NCBI GenBank assembly: GCA_031294825.1
Contig: JAUMPM010000012.1
Coordinates: 1-11,984 of the forward strand
Length of the DNA: 11,984 nt
Direction of reading: 5' to 3'
From: Collinsella sp.
GTDB lineage: Bacteria > Actinomycetota > Coriobacteriia > Coriobacteriales > Coriobacteriaceae
Shown: piece by piece, positions 6,628 to 11,984 of the stretch
Layout: each line of letters begins with the position of its first letter
Position numbering within the stretch: position 1 is the stretch's first letter
Translations under genes and position numbers: made by a program
Notes under the pieces: generated by a model
What the model was told of the DNA's origin: nothing
What the model saw: only the letters and a program-made list of their open reading frames with translations
The model's database searches: none

Positions 6628-8058
6628 CTAGCCCAGGTCGCCTCCGTTGGTGGCGATGGCCTGTTGGTACCAGTAGAAGCTCTTCTTGCGCCTGCGCTCG
6701 AGCGTGCCGTTGCCCAGGTTGTCGCGGTCCACATAGATGAAGCCGTAGCGCTTCTCCATCTCGCCGGAGCCCGCGCTCACGAGGTCGATCGGCCCCCAGG
6801 TGGTGTAGCCGAGCATCTCGACGCCGTCCTGCTCGATGGCGTCGCGCATGGCCTCGATGTGCTCGCGCAGGTAGGCGATGCGGTAGTCGTCCTCGATCGT
6901 GCCGTCGGGAAGCACCTCGTCATAGGCGCCGAGGCCGTTCTCCACCACAAAGAGCGGCTTCTGGTAGCGGTCCCAGAGGTCGTTGATCGTGATGCGGAAT
7001 CCCAGCGGGTCGATGACCCAGCCCCAGTCGCTCGTGCGCACGTAGGGGTTCTCCACGCCGGCGAAGGCGTTGCCCTCGGCGACGCCGCCCACGGAGTCGG
7101 GGTCGCCCGCGGTGCAGCGCGAGGAGTAGTAGCTAAACGAGATGAAGTCGACGGTGTTCTCCGCAAGGATGCACTCGTCCTCAGCGGTCATGCCCACGTC
7201 GATGCCCTCGCGCTCGAGCATCTTGAGCGCGTAGCCGGGGTAGCGACCGCGCGCCTGCACGTCCACGAAGAAAAGGTCCTCCTGGTTCTTGACCTGCGCC
7301 GCGCGAACGTCCTCTGGACGACAGGAGTAGGGGTAGTAGCTTCCCGCGGCGAGCATGCAGCCCACCTTGTTCTCCGGATCGACCTCGTGGGCGATCTTGG
7401 TGGCCCAGGCGCTCGCCACGAGCTCGTTGTGCGCGGCGCGGTACTCGGCCTCGCGGGCATTCTCCCCGGGCTCGAGGACGATGCCGGCACCCATGAAGGG
7501 ACGGTGCAAGATCATGTTCATCTCGTTGAACGTGATCCACCAGCGCACGAGGCCGCGGTAGCGGTTGAAGAGCACCGTCACAAGCCGCTTGTAGAGCTCG
7601 ATAAGGGTGCGGTTTCGCCAGGCGCCGTACTTCTTGACGAGGTGGATGGGGCAGTCGAAGTGCGTGATGGTCACGAGGGGCTCGATCCCGTGCTCGCGGC
7701 AGCAGCGGAACACGTCCTCGTAGAAGGCGAGCCCGGCCTCGTTGGGCTCCTCCTCGTCGCCATTGGGGAAGATGCGGCTCCAGGCGATGGAGAGGCGAAA
7801 GACCTTAAAGCCCATCTCCGCGAAGAGGGCTATGTCTTCGCGGTAGTGGTGGTAGAAGTCGATGCCCGTCTGGGCCGGATAGTAGTACCCGGACTCAAAG
7901 TCGAGCATGCGCCTCAGGCCGCGGCTTACGTCGTTGCGCTCCGGCCCGTGTGGGATGACGTCGACGTTGGCAAGGCCGCGGCCGCCCTCGTCATAACCTC
8001 CCTCGCATTGGTTGGCGGCGGTGGCTCCTCCCCAAAGGAACCCTTTTGGAAATGGCAT
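6628..8058 (-). CDS. GH1 6-phospho-beta-glucosidase
   Basis: Cytoplasmic retaining glycosidase that hydrolyses 6-phospho-beta-glucosides delivered by the PTS, giving glucose-6-phosphate and an aglycone or sugar. The 476-residue product begins MPFPKGFLWGGATAANQCEG, a textbook GH1 start, and is full length. The acid/base is E179 in TFNEMN and the nucleophile E373 in VVENGLG. The phosphate-binding set S428, K436 and Y438 (SAGSGEMEKRYGFIYVD) marks it as a 6-phospho enzyme rather than a plain beta-glucosidase. Start: ATG 8058 is preceded by AAGGAGG (8063-8069) 4 bases away. The same frame stays open to 9198, but that stretch is the out-of-frame EamA gene. It lies directly upstream of the PTS EIIBC gene and shares its operon. 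Preference for glucosides such as cellobiose or aryl-glucosides over galactosides is inferred from the neighbour, not proven. Confidence 0.95.
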   Translation of the reverse strand: MPFPKGFLWGGATAANQCEGGYDEGGRGLANVDVIPHGPERNDVSRGLRRMLDFESGYYYPAQTGIDFYHHYREDIALFAEMGFKVFRLSIAWSRIFPNGDEEEPNEAGLAFYEDVFRCCREHGIEPLVTITHFDCPIHLVKKYGAWRNRTLIELYKRLVTVLFNRYRGLVRWWITFNEMNMILHRPFMGAGIVLEPGENAREAEYRAAHNELVASAWATKIAHEVDPENKVGCMLAAGSYYPYSCRPEDVRAAQVKNQEDLFFVDVQARGRYPGYALKMLEREGIDVGMTAEDECILAENTVDFISFSYYSSRCTAGDPDSVGGVAEGNAFAGVENPYVRTSDWGWVIDPLGFRITINDLWDRYQKPLFVVENGLGAYDEVLPDGTIEDDYRIAYLREHIEAMRDAIEQDGVEMLGYTTWGPIDLVSAGSGEMEKRYGFIYVDRDNLGNGTLERRRKKSFYWYQQAIATNGGDLG

Positions 8059-8076
8059 GGTGCCTCCTTCTCTCTG

Positions 8077-8101
8077 GCGCCCCCGTCTCTGCGGGGGACG
8101 C
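8077..8101 (-). other. Hairpin just upstream of the GH1 ribosome site
   Basis: 8077-8085 pairs with 8092-8101 over 9 bp with one bulged base (A8098) and a 6-base loop. It lies 7 bases 5' of the AAGGAGG of the GH1 gene on the mRNA. No T run follows, so it is more likely an mRNA 5'-stabilising or processing structure than a terminator. Confidence 0.5.
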
Positions 8102-8117
8102 TTTATAACGTCCTTGC

Positions 8118-8164
8118 GGCCTCGCGCGCCGGGCCCGTGGCCCTTTCCCTGATGCGCGCGGGCC
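8118..8164 (-). other. Second stem-loop in the EamA-GH1 spacer
   Basis: GGCC-T-CGCGCGC (8118-8129) pairs with GCGCGCG-GGCC (8154-8164) over 11 bp with one bulged T. The loop holds a smaller GGGCC/GGCCC stem. Together with the hairpin at 8077-8101 it fills most of the 122-base spacer, suggesting differential mRNA stability between the first gene and the GH1-PTS pair. Confidence 0.5.
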
Positions 8165-8180
8165 ACCTGTGAAGGGGTGA

Positions 8181-9161
8181 CTAGCTGACGGCTTGTCCTG
8201 CGGCGGCGCGACGTGCCTCCCGGCCTCCGACCAGGGAGGGGACCTGTGCCAGGCACACGCCGGCGAGGATGATGGCGACGCCCAGCCACTCGACGACGCC
8301 GAGCGGCTCGCCGAGGACGATCATGGCGATGAGCAAGCCGGCGGGGAGTTCCGCGGCGGCCATGACAGTGGAGAGGCCCGCAGGCAGGTGCGGAGAGCCC
8401 ATGCCGAAGAGCAGGACCGGGCAGAGCATGCCAAAGAAGCCGGCGATGACGGCAAAGGGTAGGATGCCCTGGGCGAGGACGCCCGAGACGACGTAGTCCG
8501 GGCACACTGTGAGCGACATGACCACGGAGCCCGCGCATACGATGACGCCACGCTGCTCGGACGAGCAGGGGGCCTCGACCTTGCCGGAGAGGGTGACAAA
8601 GAGGGAGCAGGACACGGCCGCCCCCAGCGCGCAGAGCAGGGCCACGGGGTCGTACCCGGTGATGCCGGTCTTGTAGACGCCGCTGGCGAACACCGTTCCG
8701 AAGACGATGACCAGGGCGGAGGCCACTTGGAGGAGCCTCGGCGGCCGACGCGTCATGACGGTCTGCCACACGAGCCCCAGCCACGTGAACTGGAAGAGGA
8801 GCGTGAGCGCCACCGGGGCGGGCAGTACGCTCATGGCGTAGCAGTAGAGGATTGAGGTGAGGCAGGTGAGGGCTCCCAGGCCCATGAGCTTGAGGGCGAG
8901 CTTCCAGCCCACGCGCTGCCAGCGGTGCCCGAGTGCGTGCCCTGCGAGCGTGGCGAGGGCGAAGAAGAGGCAGCCGAACCACGCCTGGCTCGCCACTACC
9001 TGCGCCGAGGTGAAGCCCGCGGCGTAGGCGAGCTTGTAGGTCGTGGCCATCGCGCCGTAGCAGGCGCCGCCCGCAAAGACCTGGAGCGCCGCCTTGGCCT
9101 GTCCCGCGCCCGCGGCTCCCGCCTCGGCGGTCTGTTGCTTGATTGTGTTTGTTCCTGCCAT
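8181..9161 (-). CDS. DMT-superfamily transporter with two EamA repeats
   Basis: Integral membrane transporter of 326 residues, about the usual length for a 10-helix EamA protein. After a polar N-terminus (about 1-24) hydrophobic segments follow, and the second repeat ends with the typical AAELPAGLLIAMIVLGEP and WLGVAIILAGV pattern (about 269-302), the EamA C-terminal signature. The family carries amino acids, nucleotides, sugars or small metabolites, mostly outward; the substrate cannot be read from sequence. Start: ATG 9161 has AAGGGAG (9167-9173) upstream; the frame stays open to 9365, but that part is leader RNA containing a terminator. It is the first gene of the cluster, ahead of GH1 and EIIBC, which makes a role tied to beta-glucoside use (for instance export of a released aglycone) an inference. 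The C-terminus is basic and Ala-rich. Confidence 0.9.
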   Translation of the reverse strand: MAGTNTIKQQTAEAGAAGAGQAKAALQVFAGGACYGAMATTYKLAYAAGFTSAQVVASQAWFGCLFFALATLAGHALGHRWQRVGWKLALKLMGLGALTCLTSILYCYAMSVLPAPVALTLLFQFTWLGLVWQTVMTRRPPRLLQVASALVIVFGTVFASGVYKTGITGYDPVALLCALGAAVSCSLFVTLSGKVEAPCSSEQRGVIVCAGSVVMSLTVCPDYVVSGVLAQGILPFAVIAGFFGMLCPVLLFGMGSPHLPAGLSTVMAAAELPAGLLIAMIVLGEPLGVVEWLGVAIILAGVCLAQVPSLVGGREARRAAAGQAVS

Positions 9162-9187
9162 TAGGCTCCCTTCCGTCTGCTGTCTTG

Positions 9188-9210
9188 CAGACGCACATCT
9201 CGTGCGTCTG
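9188..9210 (-). other. Leader hairpin ahead of the EamA ribosome site
   Basis: CAGACGCAC (9188-9196) and GTGCGTCTG (9202-9210) form a perfect 9-bp stem with a 5-base loop, about 15 bases upstream of the ribosome site of the transporter gene. No T tract follows it on the mRNA. It may affect translation or mRNA stability. Confidence 0.6.
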
Positions 9211-9278
9211 TTCCCTGCAGTCGGAAGGTGGGCTCGTGCGGTCTTCTGGCAGTGCATGTGGTACCTGCTGCCAAGACG

Positions 9279-9314
9279 AAAAAAGCCACGCAACCGACTG
9301 CTCGGTTGCGTGGC
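9279..9314 (-). terminator. Intrinsic terminator inside the leader of the beta-glucoside cluster (putative attenuator)
   Basis: GCCACGCAACCGA (9285-9297) and TCGGTTGCGTGGC (9302-9314) are a perfect 13-bp stem with a 4-base loop. On the minus strand six T's follow directly (9284-9279), so it is a full terminator for that strand only. It lies about 120 bases before the transporter start and about 50 bases after a candidate promoter, with no gene between. Part of its first arm (9308-9313 on plus) can instead pair with 9342-9347 (GCGTGG with CCACGC on the RNA), offering a 6-bp alternative fold. I found no BglG/LicT-type antiterminator sequence by eye. Confidence 0.8.
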
Positions 9315-9363
9315 AAAAAGGTGGCTAGCGCCCAGAAAAGTCCACGCGTTTTTAGACTGGGAC

Positions 9364-9393
9364 AAAGTACTACAACAGGTGAGATTCCGTCAA
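9364..9393 (-). promoter_or_regulatory. Candidate sigma-70-type promoter of the beta-glucoside cluster
   Basis: On the minus strand TTGACG (9393-9388) and TACTTT (9369-9364) are separated by 18 bases. That matches 5 of 6 and 4 of 6 consensus positions. Transcription would start near 9357, giving a leader of about 195 nt that contains the terminator and the hairpin described here. Confidence 0.5.
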
Positions 9394-9474
9394 GAAAAAC
9401 CGAGAAAAAAGTGAGCCTCTGCCCGCCGTACCTGTGGCGGTCGTTCCCCGAACGGGACGGTGCTGTTGGGGACT

Positions 9475-9531
9475 GTCTCGATCTGTAACAGTTGCGGCTA
9501 GTTTTGGTCGGTGGATATTACAGATTGAGAT
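9475..9531. repeat. 14-bp inverted repeat between the divergent transporter and DJ-1 genes
   Basis: GTCTCGATCTGTAA (9475-9488) pairs with TTACAGATTGAGAT (9518-9531): 12 Watson-Crick and 2 G-T pairs, with a 29-base loop. The inner 8 bases are perfect. No T run follows. It could be an operator pair, an RNA structure or a decayed repeat element. The rest of 9315-9640 holds no gene I can support. Confidence 0.55.
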
Positions 9532-9593
9532 TGTTGAGGATGGGTGAGGGTAGCTAATTCGGACGGGCTATTTTAAACATTGGGAAATCGAGC

Positions 9594-9622
9594 GTGGCAA
9601 GTGGAGGTCTTCGGGGTATAAG
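9594..9622 (+). promoter_or_regulatory. Candidate promoter of the DJ-1/maf operon
   Basis: GTGGCA (9594-9599) and TATAAG (9617-9622) are 17 bases apart, matching 4 of 6 and 5 of 6 consensus positions. The predicted start near 9629 leaves a leader of about 30 nt before the ATG at 9659. Confidence 0.45.
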
Positions 9623-9658
9623 ACGGCTAATTGTATGCCGCCTATGAAAGGAACCCTC

Positions 9659-10201
9659 ATGCCCAGCGTTGCCGTTCTCGCCGCCGATGGCTTTGAAACT
9701 ATTGAATGCTTGACCATGGTCGATGTCATGCGTCGCGGCGGCGTGCGTGCCACGCTCGTCTCGATCATGCCCACGCGTGAGGTCGTAAGCTCGCTGCAGA
9801 TCCCCGTGACCTGCGATGCGCTCTTTGATGAGATCGACTTTGACGAATACGACTGTGTCGTGCTGCCCGGCGGCCTACCCGGTGCTACCAACCTGCGCGC
9901 CGATCAGCGCGTCTGCGACGTGGTCCGCGAGTTCGCCGCAACCAAGCACGTCGCCGCCATCTGCGCCGCCCCGTTTATCCTGGGCGAGCTCGACCTGCTC
10001 GAGGGGCGCCATGCCACGTGCTTCCCTGGCTTTGAGAAAAGCTTCCCCGAAGGCGCCTATACCGGCGAGAAGGTCACGCAAGACGGCAACATCATCACTG
10101 CCAGCGGCATGGCCCAGTCGCTCCCCTTTGCGCTTGAGCTGCTGCGCACGCTCGCCGGCGACAAGGCCGTCGAGAAAGTCGCCGAGGGCATTCAGCTATG
10201 A
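9659..10201 (+). CDS. DJ-1/PfpI (ThiJ-like) family protein
   Basis: A 180-residue single-domain protein of the DJ-1 superfamily. Its closest recognisable relatives are human DJ-1 and bacterial YajL-type proteins, implicated in oxidative-stress protection and in repairing or removing reactive carbonyls. It has the nucleophile elbow cysteine C102 in AAICAAPFILGE, matching DJ-1 C106. The supporting glutamate E16 aligns with DJ-1 E18, in the same spacing to VDVMRRGG. The VVLPGGLPGATNL loop and HATCFPGFE are also present. Start: ATG 9659 has AAAGGA (9647-9652) six bases upstream; the ATG at 9635 would add eight unlikely residues. The stop TGA overlaps the maf start as ATGA (10198-10201), so the two are translationally coupled. 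The exact reaction is not settled for this family; the older name for thiazole monophosphate synthesis is not supported. Confidence 0.9.
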   Translation: MPSVAVLAADGFETIECLTMVDVMRRGGVRATLVSIMPTREVVSSLQIPVTCDALFDEIDFDEYDCVVLPGGLPGATNLRADQRVCDVVREFAATKHVAAICAAPFILGELDLLEGRHATCFPGFEKSFPEGAYTGEKVTQDGNIITASGMAQSLPFALELLRTLAGDKAVEKVAEGIQL

Positions 10202-10779
10202 TTTTGGCTTCGCAATCACCTCGCCGCATCGAGTTGATGCGCGAGGCAGGCTACAACATTCGCGTGATTCCCGCGGATATCGACGAAACGCCCTTTGATG
10301 GCGAGGCCCCGCTCACGCTTGTCGAGCGCTTGGCACGCGCCAAGGCGGCTGCCGTTGCTGCCGAGCATGCCGAGCCCAATGAGCTGACGGTCGCGGCCGA
10401 CACCATCGTCACCTTTGACGGCAAGATTCTGGGCAAGCCGGCAACCGAGGACGAGGCGCGCACCATGCTCCGTGAGCTTTCGGGCCGCACGCACCAGGTC
10501 GCAACCGGCGTCTGCATCGTTAAAGCCGGCGACGCTACAGCCCCGCATGCCGCCGAGAGCCTGTCCTTTGTCGATGTGACCGACGTAACGTTCTACGAGC
10601 TCACCGACGAGCAAATCGAGCGCTACGTCGCCTCGGGTGAGCCCATGGACAAGGCCGGCGCCTACGGCATTCAGGGCACAGGCGGACGCATGCTCGTGCA
10701 CGATATTTCGGGCGACTTCTATAACGTGGTGGGCCTACCCATCGCCCGCGTCGCGCGCGCGATTCAAAAACTCTCGTAA
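10198..10779 (+). CDS. maf: Maf family nucleoside triphosphate pyrophosphatase
   Basis: House-cleaning enzyme that hydrolyses non-canonical or surplus nucleotides (dTTP/UTP and modified pyrimidines in the YhdE type) to monophosphate and pyrophosphate, keeping them out of DNA and RNA. The 193-residue product is of usual length. It shows the phosphate-binding start ILASQSPRR, the catalytic VAADTIV with D68, KILGKP, the SGRTHQVATGV segment and GEPMDKAGAYGIQG. AGAYGIQG points to the dTTP/UTP subtype rather than the m7GTP subtype, an inference from pattern. Its ATG lies within the ATGA overlap with the DJ-1 gene, so translation is coupled. A weak hairpin after the stop may end the operon or lead on to the peptidase gene 101 bp downstream. 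Confidence 0.94.
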   Translation: MILASQSPRRIELMREAGYNIRVIPADIDETPFDGEAPLTLVERLARAKAAAVAAEHAEPNELTVAADTIVTFDGKILGKPATEDEARTMLRELSGRTHQVATGVCIVKAGDATAPHAAESLSFVDVTDVTFYELTDEQIERYVASGEPMDKAGAYGIQGTGGRMLVHDISGDFYNVVGLPIARVARAIQKLS

Positions 10780-10787
10780 TTGCATCT

Positions 10788-10819
10788 GGTGCTGGGTATT
10801 CCCCAGCGCCTACAATTTT
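10788..10819 (+). terminator. Weak terminator-like hairpin after maf
   Basis: GGTGCTGGG (10788-10796) and CCCAGCGCC (10802-10810) pair over 9 bp with one G-T and a 5-base loop, followed by TACAATTTT. The T run is short and interrupted, so termination is probably partial. TACAAT (10811-10816) also resembles a -10 box, which could belong to the peptidase gene, but no -35 is in place. Confidence 0.5.
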
Positions 10820-10880
10820 GGCGTACCGTACGGATCCCGACCGGGCACAAGGCGCGGCGGAAAACCGATAGGAGTTAAAC

Positions 10881-11882
10881 ATGGATACACTGCTCGAGGC
10901 CATTGACGTCTGCGATGTCGATGGCTTTTGCTATGGCAACTATACGGACGAGGAGGCCGGCACCGGTTGCACCGTAATCGTGGCACCCGAGGGCGCCACC
11001 GGCGGCGTTGACGTACGCGGTGGCGCTCCCGCTTCGCGCGAGACCGACCTGCTACGACCTGAGAACACCGTCGACAAGGTCCACGCCGTCTGCCTTTCGG
11101 GCGGATCGGCCTTTGGCCTCGAAGCTGCAAGCGGCGTCGCTCGCGAGCTTGAGAGCCGCGGCATCGGCCTTCCCGTCGGCCCCACGCAGGTGCCTATCGT
11201 GTGCTCCAGCTGTATCTTCGACCTTGCCTTTGGCGACCCCACCGTGCGCCCCGACATTGAGGCCGGCATCGCCGCCGTGCGCGAAGCACTCGACCACACC
11301 CCCACCAAGCTCGAACAGGGCAACGTAGGCGCCGGCACGGGCGCCACCGTGGGTAAGCTCATGGGGCCTGCCACCTGCATGAAGGCCGGTCTTGGAGCTG
11401 CCGCCGTGGCACTCGGTCCCGTCAAGGTGGGCGCCGTGGTCTCGGTCAACGCCTGCGGCAACGTCATCGACCCGACCACTGGCGAGTGGGTCGCCGGCAT
11501 GCGCGCCACAGCCGATAGCGACCAGATCGTCGACATGGAGCTCGCCGCCTTTGCCGCCGCAGGCTCTATGCAGATGCCGCTCGATCGCACCAACACCACC
11601 ATCAGCTGCATCGTCACCAACGTGGAACTCGCTAAGGCCCAGGCCACCAAGGTCTCCCAGATGGCGGCAGACGCCTACGCGCACGCCATCCGCCCCACAC
11701 ACACCACCAACGACGGCGACACCATCTACACCCTCTCCAGCGGCAAACTAGGCGCCCAGGCAAGCGCCGCCGTTCCCCTAGACCTGCTGGGCATGCTCGC
11801 AGTAAGAGCCCTACAGACCGCCATCGTAAACGGAGCAAAAAACGCCAAAACCTCCCACGGAATCCCAGGTGCTGCGAAGTAA
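10881..11882 (+). CDS. P1-family (S58, DmpA/NylC-like) self-processing peptidase
   Basis: A 333-residue member of the Ntn-type P1 family, whose members cleave themselves into two chains and then act as aminopeptidases or amide hydrolases (DmpA D-aminopeptidase, BapA beta-peptidase, NylC nylon-oligomer hydrolase). Visible signatures are VCLSGGSAFGLEAASGVARE (about 70-89), GNVGAGTGATVGK, the VGAVVSVNACGNVIDP segment, and the cleavage region RTNTTISCIVTN. By analogy with NylC the cut would fall between N238 and T239, freeing Thr239 as nucleophile and giving chains of about 238 and 95 residues. There is no signal peptide, so it is cytoplasmic. An AGGAG (10870-10874) six bases before the ATG supports the start. 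The natural substrate is unknown. It lies 101 bp after maf and may share read-through transcription. Confidence 0.9.
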   Translation: MDTLLEAIDVCDVDGFCYGNYTDEEAGTGCTVIVAPEGATGGVDVRGGAPASRETDLLRPENTVDKVHAVCLSGGSAFGLEAASGVARELESRGIGLPVGPTQVPIVCSSCIFDLAFGDPTVRPDIEAGIAAVREALDHTPTKLEQGNVGAGTGATVGKLMGPATCMKAGLGAAAVALGPVKVGAVVSVNACGNVIDPTTGEWVAGMRATADSDQIVDMELAAFAAAGSMQMPLDRTNTTISCIVTNVELAKAQATKVSQMAADAYAHAIRPTHTTNDGDTIYTLSSGKLGAQASAAVPLDLLGMLAVRALQTAIVNGAKNAKTSHGIPGAAK

Positions 11883-11907
11883 TCTCACTCGACCGTCGGT
11901 CCGAGGC

Positions 11908-11919
11908 GGGGGGGGGGGG
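11908..11919. repeat. Homopolymer run of 12 G
   Basis: Twelve consecutive G's lie 25 bases past the peptidase stop, in a non-coding stretch. Tracts this long are prone to slippage in the cell and to length errors in sequencing. Confidence 0.9.
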
Positions 11920-11953
11920 CGTTGGTTTCGTTTCTCTCCCTCTTCAGATAAAA

Positions 11954-11980
11954 GCCCCCCTAAAGATGCGTCTTTTTTTT
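11954..11980 (+). terminator. Possible terminator near the window end
   Basis: A short AAAGA-TGCG-TCTTT hairpin (11962-11975) is followed by an unbroken T run to 11980. The stem is only 5 bp and AT-rich, but the CCCCCC at 11955-11960 could also pair with the upstream G run and strengthen the fold. It would end the DJ-1/maf/peptidase transcript. Confidence 0.35.
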
Positions 11981-11984
11981 CTGG

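Noticed and set aside
6388..8172. 594-codon open frame on the plus strand across the GH1 gene
   Set aside because: Antisense of the GH1 and EIIBC genes, which have all catalytic residues and good ribosome sites; the Val/Ala/His/Asp-rich translation is typical of an antisense frame.
6628..9198. An 856-codon frame read as a fused GH1 protein with a long N-terminal domain
   Set aside because: The N-terminal part is Arg/Gly/His-rich out-of-frame translation of the transporter gene. The real GH1 start at 8058 has a strong ribosome site and the family-typical first residues.
9250..9314. T-box-like sequence (GTGGTACC) before a hairpin on the plus strand
   Set aside because: The hairpin is followed by A's, not T's, on the plus strand, no specifier stem is visible, and no aminoacyl-tRNA or amino-acid gene follows on that strand.
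9302..9360. LicT/BglG RAT antiterminator site in the beta-glucoside leader
   Set aside because: I looked for the usual RAT pattern overlapping the terminator arm and did not find a convincing match; only a 6-bp alternative pairing is visible.
8181..9365. Longer 394-residue version of the transporter starting at 9365
   Set aside because: The extra 68 residues would be translated across the intrinsic terminator at 9279-9314 and look non-native; ATG 9161 has a good ribosome site.
9228..9488. 86-codon plus-strand frame between the divergent transporter and DJ-1 genes
   Set aside because: It spans the leader terminator and promoter of the opposite strand, lacks a ribosome site and resembles nothing known.
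1..11984. CRISPR array, tRNA or rRNA genes, toxin-antitoxin or phage-defence genes
   Set aside because: No regularly spaced repeats, no tRNA cloverleaf or rRNA sequence and no defence-type domains were recognised on either strand.

Overview
The window looks like chromosomal DNA from a high-GC, anaerobic, gut-type actinobacterium, most likely a coriobacterium such as Collinsella or a close relative. This is an inference from the GC-rich coding style, the AGGAGG-type ribosome sites and the gene set (arginine deiminase, a beta-glucoside PTS, a P1-family peptidase). No rRNA gene or other taxonomic marker is present to prove it.

Layout, left to right. (1) 1-117, minus strand: the first 39 codons of an arginine deiminase gene, cut by the window edge. 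(2) 118-668: an AT-rich divergent intergenic region. (3) 669-3077, plus: polyphosphate kinase 1 with an added Pro/Glu-rich and basic C-terminal tail, closed by a 19-bp intrinsic terminator. (4) 3191-4504, plus: a TrmA/RlmD-type iron-sulfur RNA m5U methyltransferase. (5) 4505-5147: hairpins and a roughly 415-bp internally deleted IS3-family element that keeps both terminal inverted repeats but only scraps of transposase. (6) 5148-9161, minus: a three-gene cluster transcribed in the order DMT/EamA transporter, GH1 6-phospho-beta-glucosidase, beta-glucoside PTS EIIBC, with a candidate promoter and a terminator inside the leader. (7) 9659-11882, plus: a DJ-1/PfpI protein overlapping maf by 4 bp (ATGA), then a P1-family (S58) self-cleaving peptidase. 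(8) 11883-11984: a 12-G run and a T-rich end.

How the genes fit together. The minus-strand cluster is a compact beta-glucoside unit: EIIBC imports and phosphorylates the sugar, and GH1 cleaves the 6-phospho-glucoside. The DMT transporter is the open question, possibly exporting a released aglycone. No EIIA domain and no BglG/LicT regulator are visible, so EIIA must come from elsewhere and control may lie in the leader RNA. The flanking plus-strand genes are housekeeping: polyphosphate synthesis, rRNA or tRNA methylation, protein or metabolite damage control (DJ-1) and nucleotide-pool cleaning (Maf). I do not see a clearly new multi-gene defence or mobile system. The most unusual items are the altered PPK1 (a replaced second histidine and a novel tail) and the attenuator-like leader of the beta-glucoside cluster.
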